Assembly (NCBI GenBank): GCA_037445555.1
Contig: JBBIKG010000019.1
Coordinates: 7,061 to 71,060 of the forward strand
From: JAAYJT01 sp037445555
Lineage (GTDB): Bacteria > Bacteroidota > Bacteroidia > Bacteroidales > JAAYJT01
Length of the DNA stretch: 64,000 bases
Reading direction: 5' to 3'
Shown: positions 20,372-29,009 of the stretch, piece after piece
Numbering within the stretch: position 1 is the stretch's first letter
How the letters are laid out: every line of letters starts with the position of its first letter
Translations under genes and position numbers: made by a program
The notes under the pieces: generated by a model
What the model was told of the DNA's origin: nothing
Seen by the model: the letters and a program-made list of their open reading frames with translations, nothing else
Database searches by the model: none

Positions 20372-21796
20372 ATGAATCAAGTATTCTGCAATCATTCAGG
20401 CCTGTATACCGACCATTATCAGCTAACCATGGCCCAGGGTTATTTCCTGTCAGGTAAGCGGGAGGTAAGAGCAAATTTTGATTATTTCTTCCGGAAAAAT
20501 CCTTTCCAGGGAGCTTATGTGATATTTGCCGGCCTGTCTGATCTGGTTAATTATCTTGAGAACCTTTGTTTTTCTGACGAAGATTGTCGTTACCTGCTAT
20601 CCTCCGGGTTCAACGTAAAATTTGTGGATTTTCTCAGGACATTCAGATTTAAAGGTAACCTGTACGCACCTCGGGAAGGCGAAGTTGTGTTTCCGAACGA
20701 ACCCATTATCCGTGTCGAGGGAACCCTGATTGAAACACAGCTGATTGAAACAGCGCTGCTTAACTTGGTTAATTTTGAGTCTTTAATAGCCACCAAAGCC
20801 CACCGCATACGCATGGTTGCCGGCGATCGCATACTGGTTGACTTTGGATTAAGACGTGCCCAGGCATTGGGCAGTATTCACGCATCCAAAGCTGCGGTCA
20901 TTGGCGGGTTCAACAGTACATCTAACGTGCTGAGTGCATTCTTGTTCGGTCTTACTTCAACCGGAACTCAGGCACACTCATGGATACAAAGTTTTGATGA
21001 CGAACTCGAGGCATTCAGGGCTTTTGCAAGTGCCTTTCCGGAAAAGTGCATTTTGCTGGTCGACACCTACGACACGCTGAAGAAAGGAGTACCCAATGCC
21101 ATCATTGTTGCCAGGGAAATGGCAGCTGCAGGTAAACAATTACTTGGAATCCGACTCGATAGTGGCGACCTCGCCTACCTGAGCAAGAAAGCCAGAATAA
21201 TGCTTGACAATGCCGGCCTGAATTACGTTAAAATCATATCCTCTAACCAGCTTGACGAATATGTGGTTCGAAGTTTGCTTGACCAGGGGGCGCCAATTGA
21301 TATCTTTGGGGTTGGAACCCGGTTGGCCACCGGCCAAAGCGATGCCGTGCTCGACGGAGTATATAAGCTCAGTGTAAGCGACGGCAAGCCCCGCCTGAAG
21401 ATTTCTGAGAATATCGAGAAAATGATTTTGCCTGGTATTAAAAATGTCTGCAGATACTATGACCAGGATGGGATGATGTATGCCGATGGGATCGTGCTCG
21501 AAGATGAAACCTCTATCGATAGGATATACCATCCCTTTCAGTCCGACAAATCGTCAAAGGTCGCAGGGTTATTATTTAAAAAACTTCACCACCCGGTAAT
21601 GCAAGAGGGGAAATCGATTGCGCCTATGCCCCCAGCCGATGAGTCGGCCCGAGTGTGCCTGCAAAGCACGGCACAGCTGAATGATGAACATAAACGCTTT
21701 GAGTATCCCCACATCTACAAGGTTGGAATAAGCGAACGCCTGATGGACCTGCGAAGCCAGCTATTACAGGAGATCCGGAGTAAAATTCAATCCTGA
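20372..21796 (+). CDS. pncB: Nicotinate phosphoribosyltransferase
   Basis: A 474-residue enzyme that joins nicotinate to PRPP to give nicotinate mononucleotide in NAD salvage. N-terminal LYTDHYQLTMAQGYF and FDYFFRKNPF are family signatures. DFGLRRAQ, the central LLVDTYDT and GIRLDSGDL (phosphate-binding region) and FGVGTRLATG are all present. The start at ATG 20372 (MNQVFCNHSGLYTD) follows the promoter box. pncA follows 21 bases after the stop, so both Preiss-Handler salvage steps, nicotinamide to nicotinate to NaMN, are co-transcribed. Confidence 0.95.
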   Translation: MNQVFCNHSGLYTDHYQLTMAQGYFLSGKREVRANFDYFFRKNPFQGAYVIFAGLSDLVNYLENLCFSDEDCRYLLSSGFNVKFVDFLRTFRFKGNLYAPREGEVVFPNEPIIRVEGTLIETQLIETALLNLVNFESLIATKAHRIRMVAGDRILVDFGLRRAQALGSIHASKAAVIGGFNSTSNVLSAFLFGLTSTGTQAHSWIQSFDDELEAFRAFASAFPEKCILLVDTYDTLKKGVPNAIIVAREMAAAGKQLLGIRLDSGDLAYLSKKARIMLDNAGLNYVKIISSNQLDEYVVRSLLDQGAPIDIFGVGTRLATGQSDAVLDGVYKLSVSDGKPRLKISENIEKMILPGIKNVCRYYDQDGMMYADGIVLEDETSIDRIYHPFQSDKSSKVAGLLFKKLHHPVMQEGKSIAPMPPADESARVCLQSTAQLNDEHKRFEYPHIYKVGISERLMDLRSQLLQEIRSKIQS

Positions 21797-21817
21797 CACA
21801 CGGCTGAAAAATAAAGT

Positions 21818-22396
21818 ATGAAAGCACTTTTAATTGTTGACTTACAAAATGATTTCTGTCCTGGTGGAACATTGGCTGTCAAAGATGGCCATCAGATTAT
21901 ACCGGTCATTAACCGGCTGATGCCCTCTTTCGATCTTACCGTAGCTTCCATGGACTGGCACCCCGAAGGAAGTATCCATTATGCGAAATGGCCATTGCAC
22001 TGCCTTAAGCATAGTCACGGTGCTGATCTTCATCCTGATCTGAACACAGGGTATATTGATAAAATATTCCTGAAAGGCACCGCTAACCTTGATGATGGCT
22101 ACTCAGCATTTGAAGCGACAAACTTTAACCTGGCAAATTATCTTCAGTCGGCCGGTGTCACCGACCTTTATATTTGCGGTCTGGCTACCGACTACTGTGT
22201 AAAAGCTTCCGCCCTGGATGCTGTAACGCACGGATTTAACACCTTCCTAGTTACTGATGCGGTGAAAGCAGTAGACCTGCAAGAAAGCGATGGACAGAAA
22301 GCCCTGGAAGAAATGGCTGTAGCCGGGGTGCGGATGGTTACCTCCTCCGATATACAGCCGCAAAAAAAAGGTGGCTGCAGCTGCTGTGGCTGCTGA
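21818..22396 (+). CDS. pncA: Nicotinamidase with a cysteine-rich C-terminal tail
   Basis: A 192-residue cysteine hydrolase that deamidates nicotinamide to nicotinate, feeding the upstream pncB. The catalytic triad is readable: Asp8 in ALLIVDLQNDF, a Lys in the FLKG segment and the nucleophile Cys in GLATDYCVKAS. The metal site motif DWHP followed by WPLHC is present. The segment between DWHP and WPLHC is shorter than in E. coli PncA. The protein ends in an odd GGCSCCGC tail after a run of eight A residues (22362-22369). That tail may bind metal or may come from a frameshift at the A run. Confidence 0.92.
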   Translation: MKALLIVDLQNDFCPGGTLAVKDGHQIIPVINRLMPSFDLTVASMDWHPEGSIHYAKWPLHCLKHSHGADLHPDLNTGYIDKIFLKGTANLDDGYSAFEATNFNLANYLQSAGVTDLYICGLATDYCVKASALDAVTHGFNTFLVTDAVKAVDLQESDGQKALEEMAVAGVRMVTSSDIQPQKKGGCSCCGC

Positions 22397-22463
22397 TCTG
22401 CGGCGAAAGCGCTAAGCTGTCACCCGCTCATTGTTACGCTGTCCGCCCCGCTAGGCCGAATTT

Positions 22464-22499
22464 CGCAGGTACAATGTCAGACAGTACTGTACCCCTGCG
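22464..22499. terminator. Possible bidirectional hairpin between convergent pncA and fabD
   Basis: CGCAGGTACA (22464-22473) pairs with TGTACCCCTGCG (22488-22499) with a two-base bulge and a 14-base loop. A T-rich stretch (TATTTTTC) follows about 7 bases later on the plus strand. It sits between convergent stops, so a role in ending transcription is plausible but not certain. Confidence 0.35.
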
Positions 22500-22565
22500 C
22501 TGAAATATTTTTCACCAGTAGAAATATGCGGGCTGGAGAATAGTATGTTAATTGATAGATAACAA

Positions 22566-23441
22566 CTAAGCGCCCAGGGTTTCAACTGTAGGATTAACTT
22601 TTTTAATTAGCCCCTGAAGGACGTTACCGGGGCCAACTTCGATAAAAACTGCAGCACCGTCGTCAATCATGTTTCTGACGGTTTGTGTCCACCGAACCGG
22701 AGCTGTAAGCTGGGCGATTAGATTTTGCCTTATGCGATCGGGGTTGACTGAGGGGTTTGCATCCACATTTTGATAGACCGGGCATAATGGTTCGCTGAAA
22801 TGTGCACGGTTTATGGCATCAGCCAGTTCCATCCTTGCCGGCTCCATAAGGGGAGAGTGAAATGCACCGCCTACTTTCAGCGGCAGAGCCCTTTTTGCGC
22901 CAGCGGCTTTCAGCAGCTCACAGGCTGCCTCCACCCCGCTGAATGTGCCTGAAATTACCAACTGGCCGGGACTGTTAAAGTTAGCAGCTACCACTACATC
23001 GTCTATTTCGTTTAAAATCTTTTCTACTGCTTCATCATCCAGTCCCAAAATAGCAGCCATTGTCGACGGGGTCGCTTCGCAGGCTTTTTGCATTGCATTC
23101 GCCCGGGCCCCTACGAGCTTTAGGCCTTCCTCAAACGAGATGGCTTTGGCAGCCACCAGTGCCGAGAACTCTCCGAGGGAATGTCCGGCCACCATGTCGG
23201 GTCTGAAATCACCGCCCAGGGTATGGGCAAGAATAACTGAATGCAGGAATATGGCGGGCTGAGTTACATTGGTTTGCCTCAGATCCTCGTCTGTTCCTGC
23301 AAACATCAGGTCGGTAATTCGAAAACCCAAAGTCTGGTTTGCACGCTCGAACATGTCTCTGGCTTCTGGATGCTTCTCGTATAAATCACTTCCCATTCCT
23401 ACGAACTGAGCCCCCTGGCCCGGAAAAACATATGCTTTCAT
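22566..23441 (-). CDS. fabD: Malonyl-CoA:ACP transacylase
   Basis: A 291-residue enzyme that loads malonate onto acyl carrier protein for fatty acid synthesis. It has the N-terminal FPGQGAQ motif, the nucleophile Ser88 in AGHSLGEFSAL, the QPAIF motif, and a catalytic His in the GAFHSPLM segment. The length is slightly short of the E. coli enzyme (309) but complete. The ATG at 23441 fits the usual start (MKAYVFPGQGAQ). It stands alone: folE upstream is 200 bases away and there are no other fab genes nearby. Confidence 0.95.
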   Translation of the reverse strand: MKAYVFPGQGAQFVGMGSDLYEKHPEARDMFERANQTLGFRITDLMFAGTDEDLRQTNVTQPAIFLHSVILAHTLGGDFRPDMVAGHSLGEFSALVAAKAISFEEGLKLVGARANAMQKACEATPSTMAAILGLDDEAVEKILNEIDDVVVAANFNSPGQLVISGTFSGVEAACELLKAAGAKRALPLKVGGAFHSPLMEPARMELADAINRAHFSEPLCPVYQNVDANPSVNPDRIRQNLIAQLTAPVRWTQTVRNMIDDGAAVFIEVGPGNVLQGLIKKVNPTVETLGA

Positions 23442-23582
23442 TGTGGTTTCTATCTAAGGTAATTTTGTTTTTTCTATCGGCTATATCGGTTAGTATTGTA
23501 GTGTAAATATTGCTAATTAAATGCCACCGCAGCCACGATACAATCGTACCGGATTAAAATCGTATTGGCAATACATCAAGTA

Positions 23583-23604
23583 AAAAGGCATCGCTTAACC
23601 TTTT
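23583..23604 (-). terminator. Weak A/T-rich hairpin downstream of folE
   Basis: On the minus strand AAAAGG, a 10-base loop, then CCTTTTTAC. The stem has six pairs, four of them A-T. It lies 38 bases after the folE stop and could end the pterin operon, but the stem is weak. Confidence 0.3.
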
Positions 23605-23641
23605 CTGTCAGGGTGATGAGCTCTTGGTACACTTCTAAATT

Positions 23642-24259
23642 CTAATGCAGGTGTGATCCGATCAGGTGAATAAATTCGGCGCGTGTTTTATCGGTGGTAA
23701 AGGCTCCCGAAAAATCAGATGTGGTGGTCACACTGTTTTGTTTCTGTATCCCCCGCATCGACATGCACATATGCTGAGCCTCAATGACAACTGCAACACC
23801 CAGGGGCTTCAGTGTTTTAAAGATACATTCCTTGATCTCTCGCGTAAGGCGTTCCTGCACCTGCAGCCTTCGGGCAAAAGCATCCACCACCCTCGGTATC
23901 TTGCTTATTCCCACAATGTGTTGATTAGGGATGTATGCGACGTGTGCTTTGCCAAAAAAAGGCAGCATATGGTGCTCGCACAGCGAGTAAAGTTCAATGT
24001 CCTTCACGAGGACCATCTCTTTATAATCCTCCGTGAAGCGGGCAGATAAGATAATTTCTTCGGGGTCGAGATCGTAGCCGTGCGTCAGATACTGGATGGC
24101 TTTTGCAACTCTCTCCGGGGTTTTGGCAAGTCCTTCTCGCAATGGATTTTCGCCGATCAATTTTATTATTTCGTGGTAATGATGGCTCAGCTTGCTGATA
24201 GTTTCGAGGTTGTAAAGGTCAACCTTTTCGTATCCATCCATCATGTTCTCTTTGAGCAT
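23642..24259 (-). CDS. folE: GTP cyclohydrolase I
   Basis: A 205-residue enzyme (from ATG 24259) that converts GTP to 7,8-dihydroneopterin triphosphate, the entry step to folate, tetrahydropterin and queuosine precursors. Zinc ligands are visible in LCEHHMLPFFG and in HMCMSMRG. The RLQVQERLT and KTPERVAKA segments are family hallmarks. A GTG at 24283 and an ATG at 24244 are alternative starts; the N-terminus is not conserved enough to decide. The pterin synthase gene lies just upstream on the same strand (12 to 36 bases apart, depending on the start), so the two are co-transcribed and act in sequence. Confidence 0.94.
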   Translation of the reverse strand: MLKENMMDGYEKVDLYNLETISKLSHHYHEIIKLIGENPLREGLAKTPERVAKAIQYLTHGYDLDPEEIILSARFTEDYKEMVLVKDIELYSLCEHHMLPFFGKAHVAYIPNQHIVGISKIPRVVDAFARRLQVQERLTREIKECIFKTLKPLGVAVVIEAQHMCMSMRGIQKQNSVTTTSDFSGAFTTDKTRAEFIHLIGSHLH

Positions 24260-24295
24260 TTCTTTATTTATCTGTACTGACACGACAGTGGTGTT

Positions 24296-24712
24296 TTAAT
24301 TGTTACCCGTATATTCAACAAAGTTATTTTCGGTTTCATAGAGTTTAATGGAATAAAGCCTGGCTCCCAGATATTTGACAGGGTTCTCAAGTTGTTCCCA
24401 GATGGCAATGGCAAGGTTTTCGGTAGACGCCATCCGGCCATGCATAAAATCAACCTCCAGGTTGATGTTTTTGTGATCGAGTTTTTCAGTGACATTCTGG
24501 CGGATAAGCAGGCTCAGGTCTTTTAGATTGACTAAAAATCCTGTTTCGAGGTTAACCTCGCCGCATACGGTAACAAACAAGGTATAGTTATGCCCATGCC
24601 AGTTGGGGTTCGAACATTTCCCAAATACTTCCAGGTTCTTGGCATCTGAAAAATCGGGACTGAAAAGGCGGTGGGCAGCATTAAAGCTTTCGCGGCGTGT
24701 AATATAAATCAT
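24296..24712 (-). CDS. 6-pyruvoyl-tetrahydropterin synthase-like protein (PTPS/QueD family)
   Basis: A 138-residue enzyme of the PTPS/QueD fold. Zinc histidines are in FNAAHRL and the paired His of NPNWHGHNY, and the catalytic Cys is in FGKCSNPN. The spacing and wording FGKCSNPNWHGHNY, TGFLVNLKDL and KLYETENNFVEY closely follow the animal PTPS form rather than E. coli QueD. Its substrate is the product of the adjacent folE, dihydroneopterin triphosphate. It could make 6-pyruvoyl-tetrahydropterin (towards biopterin-like cofactors) or 6-carboxy-tetrahydropterin (towards queuosine). No QueC, QueE or sepiapterin reductase gene is in view. Confidence 0.88.
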   Translation of the reverse strand: MIYITRRESFNAAHRLFSPDFSDAKNLEVFGKCSNPNWHGHNYTLFVTVCGEVNLETGFLVNLKDLSLLIRQNVTEKLDHKNINLEVDFMHGRMASTENLAIAIWEQLENPVKYLGARLYSIKLYETENNFVEYTGNN

Positions 24713-24748
24713 GGCGGAATTTTGCCTGACAAAAACCCGAGTAACGGG

Positions 24749-25120
24749 CTAAATTTTTTCAGAAGGCTCGGGGCGTTTTTCCTCTTCCATTCGGCATGTG
24801 CCTGTAAAAAGTGCTCCCGGCTCAATGGCCAGCTTTCCGGTTACTATTTCACCTTTTATGTTGCTGGTTGCCTTGAGGCTAAGCAATTCAGCCACTGTAA
24901 GTTTAACTTTCAGTGTACCCTCTATTTCTGCATTGGCGCAAACAATTTCGCCATCCACCCTTCCCGATGAGCCTACAATTACTTTCCCTGTTGAACTCAC
25001 ATTTCCGTTTACAACACCATCAATTCTGATGTCGCCGTTCGAAACAATATCGCCTTTTATGGAGGTACCCTTCCCAAGGAAGTTTACCATAGCAATCTCA
25101 GGGGTATCTTTTTTGGCCAT
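24749..25120 (-). CDS. Bactofilin (polymer-forming cytoskeletal protein)
   Basis: A 123-residue protein that opens with FLGKGTSIKGDIVSNGDIRIDGVV and continues through short repeating turns of the right-handed beta-helix type (GKVIVGSSGRVDGEIVCANAEIEG), the bactofilin core. It has charged, probably unstructured ends (C-terminal EEEKRPEPSEK). Bactofilins polymerise without nucleotide at the membrane and guide cell-wall enzymes, stalks or polarity; an M23 peptidase is often the partner, and one is encoded 3 kb away. A promoter-like box lies at 25166-25158. The pterin synthase gene follows 36 bases downstream. Confidence 0.9.
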   Translation of the reverse strand: MAKKDTPEIAMVNFLGKGTSIKGDIVSNGDIRIDGVVNGNVSSTGKVIVGSSGRVDGEIVCANAEIEGTLKVKLTVAELLSLKATSNIKGEIVTGKLAIEPGALFTGTCRMEEEKRPEPSEKI

Positions 25121-25157
25121 GTGTTCAGATTTAGATTTTTATAAATATTTGATTGCA

Positions 25158-25166
25158 ACAAATATA
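25158..25166 (-). promoter_or_regulatory. Putative -7 box (TATATTTGT) for the bactofilin gene
   Basis: It matches TAnnTTTG on the minus strand, about 38 bases before the ATG at 25120. A -33 element is not clear. Confidence 0.4.
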
Positions 25167-25210
25167 CAAATAAACTTTCCCGAATTATTCCGTCAAATCA
25201 TTGCGTGGTC

Positions 25211-27892
25211 TCACCTATTTGTGTTTTTTGTATAATACTTATCGAAAAATCTCAGATACGTTTCTTTATCCTTGTCGCCAATAAGAAGTGCGAAGTTATC
25301 GGCATTGATAATGAAAGCCGAATAATTCTCACGCTTAATATGTGAAAAGGCATAGTTGTCCGCGATAATACGATTGAAATACTCCATGGCTTTTTCACGA
25401 CCGGCAAAACTACTGACAGTCAGCATCTGCAGAGGGGGATCGAAGCTCGTGGTATTGATACTAAGATTTTGTGTCGGATAAAATTTGTTATGAAAGTCCA
25501 GAATTTTCACCCGGGTTGCCTCCATGTTCACCTGGGCAGCATCAAGCAAAATAGCGAAAATGTGATTGCTGCTAAAGTCCTGGCTGTATTTTATGAGGCT
25601 AAGATCTTGGGGCTCCTCAGTCGAATTTGCGACGGCGTCGAATCCTTCAATACCGAGGAATCCAAGCGCCTCCTGTGCTAGAGGAACCACGTCGCTCGAC
25701 GGATAGGTGGCTATGAGGCGGCGCAGGTGGCTTACTGTGCTGTCCTGGTTGTGAAGCTGACCCATGGCCGCCGCCTTCAGGAAGGCAAATCTCGGTGCGA
25801 GATCGGCCTTCGGATAGTTCTTCAATGCTTCGTTGGCATAGAGTACCACTAATCGATGCTGGTTGGTTATGAATGCCTGGTATGTATCCTGATAAAGCAT
25901 TGTCAGGCGTCTTTGTTCAGCGCGTAGGTTGGATTCGAAGTTTGGATCGAGAAGTATACGTGCATAATTTGAATCGGTAAATCTGCTGATAATGATGTTC
26001 TTGTAAAAGGTGGCCCTGTCAGGATTGTTTAGCAGAGTATTTAGAGTGTACAGGTGATACAAGGCATCAAGTTCTTGTTCATCACCCGGAAAGCGTTTTA
26101 TGAACGCTTCAAAAGCATCTACAGAACGCGGGTAATCAGTCATTTGATCACGAAAGATATATCCGGCTTTAAACATAGCCTCAGCTACTTGTTTTTCAGA
26201 GACAAGCATTTGTTCAGGGGTTAGCGGAATATTCCGAATGTAGCTGTCGCGGTTCAGAGGATCGATCCTGGGTTTTTCGGTTTGCTGGGAAATAGCGGTA
26301 TCAGGGGTTGCGGCAATATTTTCGTGAAAATCAAAATTGTACGTTCTTTTATCGCTAAGTCTCCAATTGTCTTCAAGCTTTCGCTTGCCCCATTTTTGCT
26401 GAAACTGTGCTATGCCAAAAGTGATGGTCTGAGTGTTGTAAAAATACCAGTCACCAGAACCCATACGTCCGCCGATTCCCATGGTGGGATCATAGCCATA
26501 GGCAAACTGCCCCATTTGCGAAATACTTGATTCAGCCCTCTGTTCTTCATCCAGCCTCTTTTGTTCTGCCTTGGCTTTTGCTATTAATGCGTCAATAATT
26601 TTGTCACGCTGGTCGGCAGGCATTGCAGCAAGTTTCTGGAGACTGTCCTGCTCCTTGATGACATTCAGATTTTTCACCAAGTCGGATAAAACCGCAGTGC
26701 GCTGCTCAATTTCTCGATACTTGGGATGCTCAACTTGTATGAGCTGCAGCGTAGTGTCATAATAGGCATAGGCGCCTTGATAGTTAGGCATTCTGAAATA
26801 CAACTCAGCCAGGGTTAGCGCCGAAATGGCTTTCTGGATGTCGTTGTTTATGCTCGAAGCCACTGAGTTTTTCAACATACGCGCCGCCAATGAATCATTG
26901 TTCTGTTTCATGGCCACGGTGCCAAGTGCATAATATATTTGATCGCGATACTCCTTATTTTTTGATTCTTTGAGCATTTTAGTCATATCGCGCATCATGG
27001 TGTTGCCTCCTGTCCGGTTGGCGTCAAAACTCTGGGCCATGTTCATGCGGGTGTTAAGCATTAGCTCATATGGAGGCTTTAGCTTGAGCACATTCCGATA
27101 ATACTGATTGGCCATGGCAAAGTTGCCCTGCTTTTTATAAATCTGACCCATGATATAATTTATCCTGGCCTGTGTTTTTTTATCCTTAGCGAGTTCGATT
27201 GCCTTGCGCAGATAGGGTATGGATGAATTGTAATTTTCCTGACCCGTAAAATGCCATGCATATATCTGCGGCAACTCTTTGATCACATTCTTCGGCACCT
27301 TGAGTGCGTTTTTTGAAACATTTCTGCGCCGTATTTTCTCCTGGATGAAATCGAGCGACTGAATAGATTTCTCAAACTGTCCTAACTGGATAAAGGTTCG
27401 GGCCAGCCAAAGCTGTCCTTCCAACGATATTGGCTGCTTTTCATACGTTTTTGCAACAAACTCAAACGCCTTCAGCGCATTCTGATAATCCTGCTTATAG
27501 AAATTTGCCTTCCCAATGAGCATGTAACTGTCGGGCACACGTTTTACCCGTTCGCGGCGCGCATAGGTCATTGAGTGTTTTTGAATGACTTTGGTGCTTT
27601 TATCAATAGCCCTGTCCATATAGCTGGTGAGGCCGGCCGCCTGCTGGCGGGTTCCGTAAAACTCAATCGGAAGGATTTCGGAATAGTCGGGCTTTGATTG
27701 ACTGCGTAATTCGCGCAATCCCTGCTCAAAACTTTCATTTCCGTTCCAGTAAGTATTATAATGCGCAACCAGGTTGTGGTATGCCCGGCTTGTAAAAGTG
27801 TTTCGCCTGGTAGAACAGGATGACAACGTGACTAACACTAGTGCCATGTAGCCAAACCTTGCGGGTATGATTGAATTCAATTGCACAGTCAA
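25211..27892 (-). CDS. sprE: SprE/PorW-like TPR lipoprotein of the type IX secretion system
   Basis: An 893-residue lipoprotein. The N-terminal hydrophobic segment ends in a lipobox (VTLSSC, Cys26 from the TTG start), directly followed by STRRNTFTSRAYHNLVAHYN and a WNGNESFEQG segment. This opening is characteristic of SprE (gliding bacteria) and PorW (Porphyromonas), which link the GldKN ring to the GldLM motor in the type IX secretion system. Many TPR-like helical pairs follow, for example around residues 110-420 and 560-770. The start is odd: TTG 27892 or GTG 27886 are the only ways to keep a positively charged signal peptide, because the first ATG (27847) leaves just ten residues before the lipid cysteine. 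The main type IX operon begins 7 kb to the right. Confidence 0.85.
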   Translation of the reverse strand: MTVQLNSIIPARFGYMALVLVTLSSCSTRRNTFTSRAYHNLVAHYNTYWNGNESFEQGLRELRSQSKPDYSEILPIEFYGTRQQAAGLTSYMDRAIDKSTKVIQKHSMTYARRERVKRVPDSYMLIGKANFYKQDYQNALKAFEFVAKTYEKQPISLEGQLWLARTFIQLGQFEKSIQSLDFIQEKIRRRNVSKNALKVPKNVIKELPQIYAWHFTGQENYNSSIPYLRKAIELAKDKKTQARINYIMGQIYKKQGNFAMANQYYRNVLKLKPPYELMLNTRMNMAQSFDANRTGGNTMMRDMTKMLKESKNKEYRDQIYYALGTVAMKQNNDSLAARMLKNSVASSINNDIQKAISALTLAELYFRMPNYQGAYAYYDTTLQLIQVEHPKYREIEQRTAVLSDLVKNLNVIKEQDSLQKLAAMPADQRDKIIDALIAKAKAEQKRLDEEQRAESSISQMGQFAYGYDPTMGIGGRMGSGDWYFYNTQTITFGIAQFQQKWGKRKLEDNWRLSDKRTYNFDFHENIAATPDTAISQQTEKPRIDPLNRDSYIRNIPLTPEQMLVSEKQVAEAMFKAGYIFRDQMTDYPRSVDAFEAFIKRFPGDEQELDALYHLYTLNTLLNNPDRATFYKNIIISRFTDSNYARILLDPNFESNLRAEQRRLTMLYQDTYQAFITNQHRLVVLYANEALKNYPKADLAPRFAFLKAAAMGQLHNQDSTVSHLRRLIATYPSSDVVPLAQEALGFLGIEGFDAVANSTEEPQDLSLIKYSQDFSSNHIFAILLDAAQVNMEATRVKILDFHNKFYPTQNLSINTTSFDPPLQMLTVSSFAGREKAMEYFNRIIADNYAFSHIKRENYSAFIINADNFALLIGDKDKETYLRFFDKYYTKNTNR

Positions 27893-27974
27893 TATTAACT
27901 ATCCCTTTCGAGTAATGCACTCCAAGGGCACGTTTGTAATAACTTAAACACGATGAAAATATTTTATCGGGGCC

Positions 27975-27982
27975 CAAAGCTA
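27975..27982 (-). promoter_or_regulatory. Putative -7 box (TAGCTTTG) for sprE
   Basis: It matches TAnnTTTG on the minus strand, about 83 bases before the proposed TTG/GTG start of the SprE-like gene, inside the divergent region shared with the M23 peptidase gene. Confidence 0.35.
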
Positions 27983-28101
27983 GCAAAGATTTTACCTTGC
28001 TGATGCCTGCATGCTCCCTTAGCTCGGAGGCTCCGCGGGTAGACTGCTTGTATGATTTATTTAACGATATTTGCAAGCCCGAAAAAACTTTGCCTACGCA
28101 T

Positions 28102-28983
28102 ATGCCCAACGAAACCCCAAGAAGTACTAAAAAGAAATGGTATAAGCGATTACGTGACAAGTATCGCTTGATCATACGGGATGACGAAACCCTGGAACCG
28201 AAATTTTCATTCAGGCTCTCGCGTTGGAATGTGTTTGTGGTTGGCGCATCATCAGCAGTTTTATTAATCATTCTTACAATATACCTGATTGCCTTCACCC
28301 CGTTGCGCGAATATATACCCGGTTATACCGATGCTAGCCTGAGCGCAAACGTATATGATATGCACCTGAGAGCCGATAGTCTTGAACACTTATTGAATGC
28401 CCAACAAACCTATATCAACAACCTGATGTTAATTATCAACGGGCAGGCTCCTGCCGGATCGCCCGAACGGGCCAGAGACACGACGAGTCGCAATTTCAGC
28501 AATATTGCTTTAAAAAGATCTAGGGAAGATTCTGTTTTACGCCGAGAGTTCGAATTAAGATCACGCGACAGGTCTCCTTTGGCAATTGTATCTGGCCCGA
28601 CCGGCAGTCGTGAGAATTTTAAGTTTTTCACCCCACTTAAAGGGATGATCACCAATGAGTTCAACCCTTCGCAAGATCATTATGGTATCGATCTGGTTGC
28701 TCCAAACAACGAAGCGGTGAAAGCAACACTTGACGGGATTGTAGTTTTCGCCAACTGGACCATCGAAACCGGTTATGTCATCATACTTCAACACCAGCGC
28801 AATTTCGTATCGGTGTATAAGCACAATGCGGTGTTATTAAAAAAACCGGGCGCGTTTGTGAGAGCCGGAGATCCGATTGCTATCGTTGGCGAATCGGGCC
28901 AGCTCACTACAGGGCCTCATCTTCATTTCGAACTTTGGTACAATGCCGTACCGGTTAACCCGCGAAACTATATGACATTTTAG
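28102..28983 (+). CDS. M23 family metallopeptidase (membrane-anchored)
   Basis: A 293-residue protein. A basic cytoplasmic start (STKKKWYKRLRDKYR) is followed by one membrane helix (about residues 44-66) and a helical periplasmic linker. The C-terminal LytM domain has the zinc motif HYGIDL and the HLHFEL motif, so it should be an active endopeptidase that cuts peptidoglycan cross-links or similar substrates. The frame can be extended upstream to 27997, but the extension is not protein-like before the basic segment, so ATG 28102 is used. It diverges from sprE and is followed 26 bases later by dxr. A partnership with the nearby bactofilin is possible by analogy with other bacteria. Confidence 0.9.
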   Translation: MPNETPRSTKKKWYKRLRDKYRLIIRDDETLEPKFSFRLSRWNVFVVGASSAVLLIILTIYLIAFTPLREYIPGYTDASLSANVYDMHLRADSLEHLLNAQQTYINNLMLIINGQAPAGSPERARDTTSRNFSNIALKRSREDSVLRREFELRSRDRSPLAIVSGPTGSRENFKFFTPLKGMITNEFNPSQDHYGIDLVAPNNEAVKATLDGIVVFANWTIETGYVIILQHQRNFVSVYKHNAVLLKKPGAFVRAGDPIAIVGESGQLTTGPHLHFELWYNAVPVNPRNYMTF

Positions 28984-29009
28984 GCATCTGAATTGTTTTT
29001 AACAACCCC

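Noticed and set aside
23535..23547. ACGAT-ACA-ATCGT inverted repeat upstream of fabD
   Set aside because: The arms are only five bases long, expected by chance in a window of this size.
24733..24750. Hairpin CCCG-AGTAA-CGGG just after the bactofilin stop
   Set aside because: The stem has only four pairs, and the pterin synthase gene starts 36 bases later on the same strand, so I do not call a terminator.
27997..28101. N-terminal extension of the M23 peptidase with two Cys
   Set aside because: The extension reads through the presumed promoter region of two divergent genes and precedes a good ATG with a basic cytoplasmic start.
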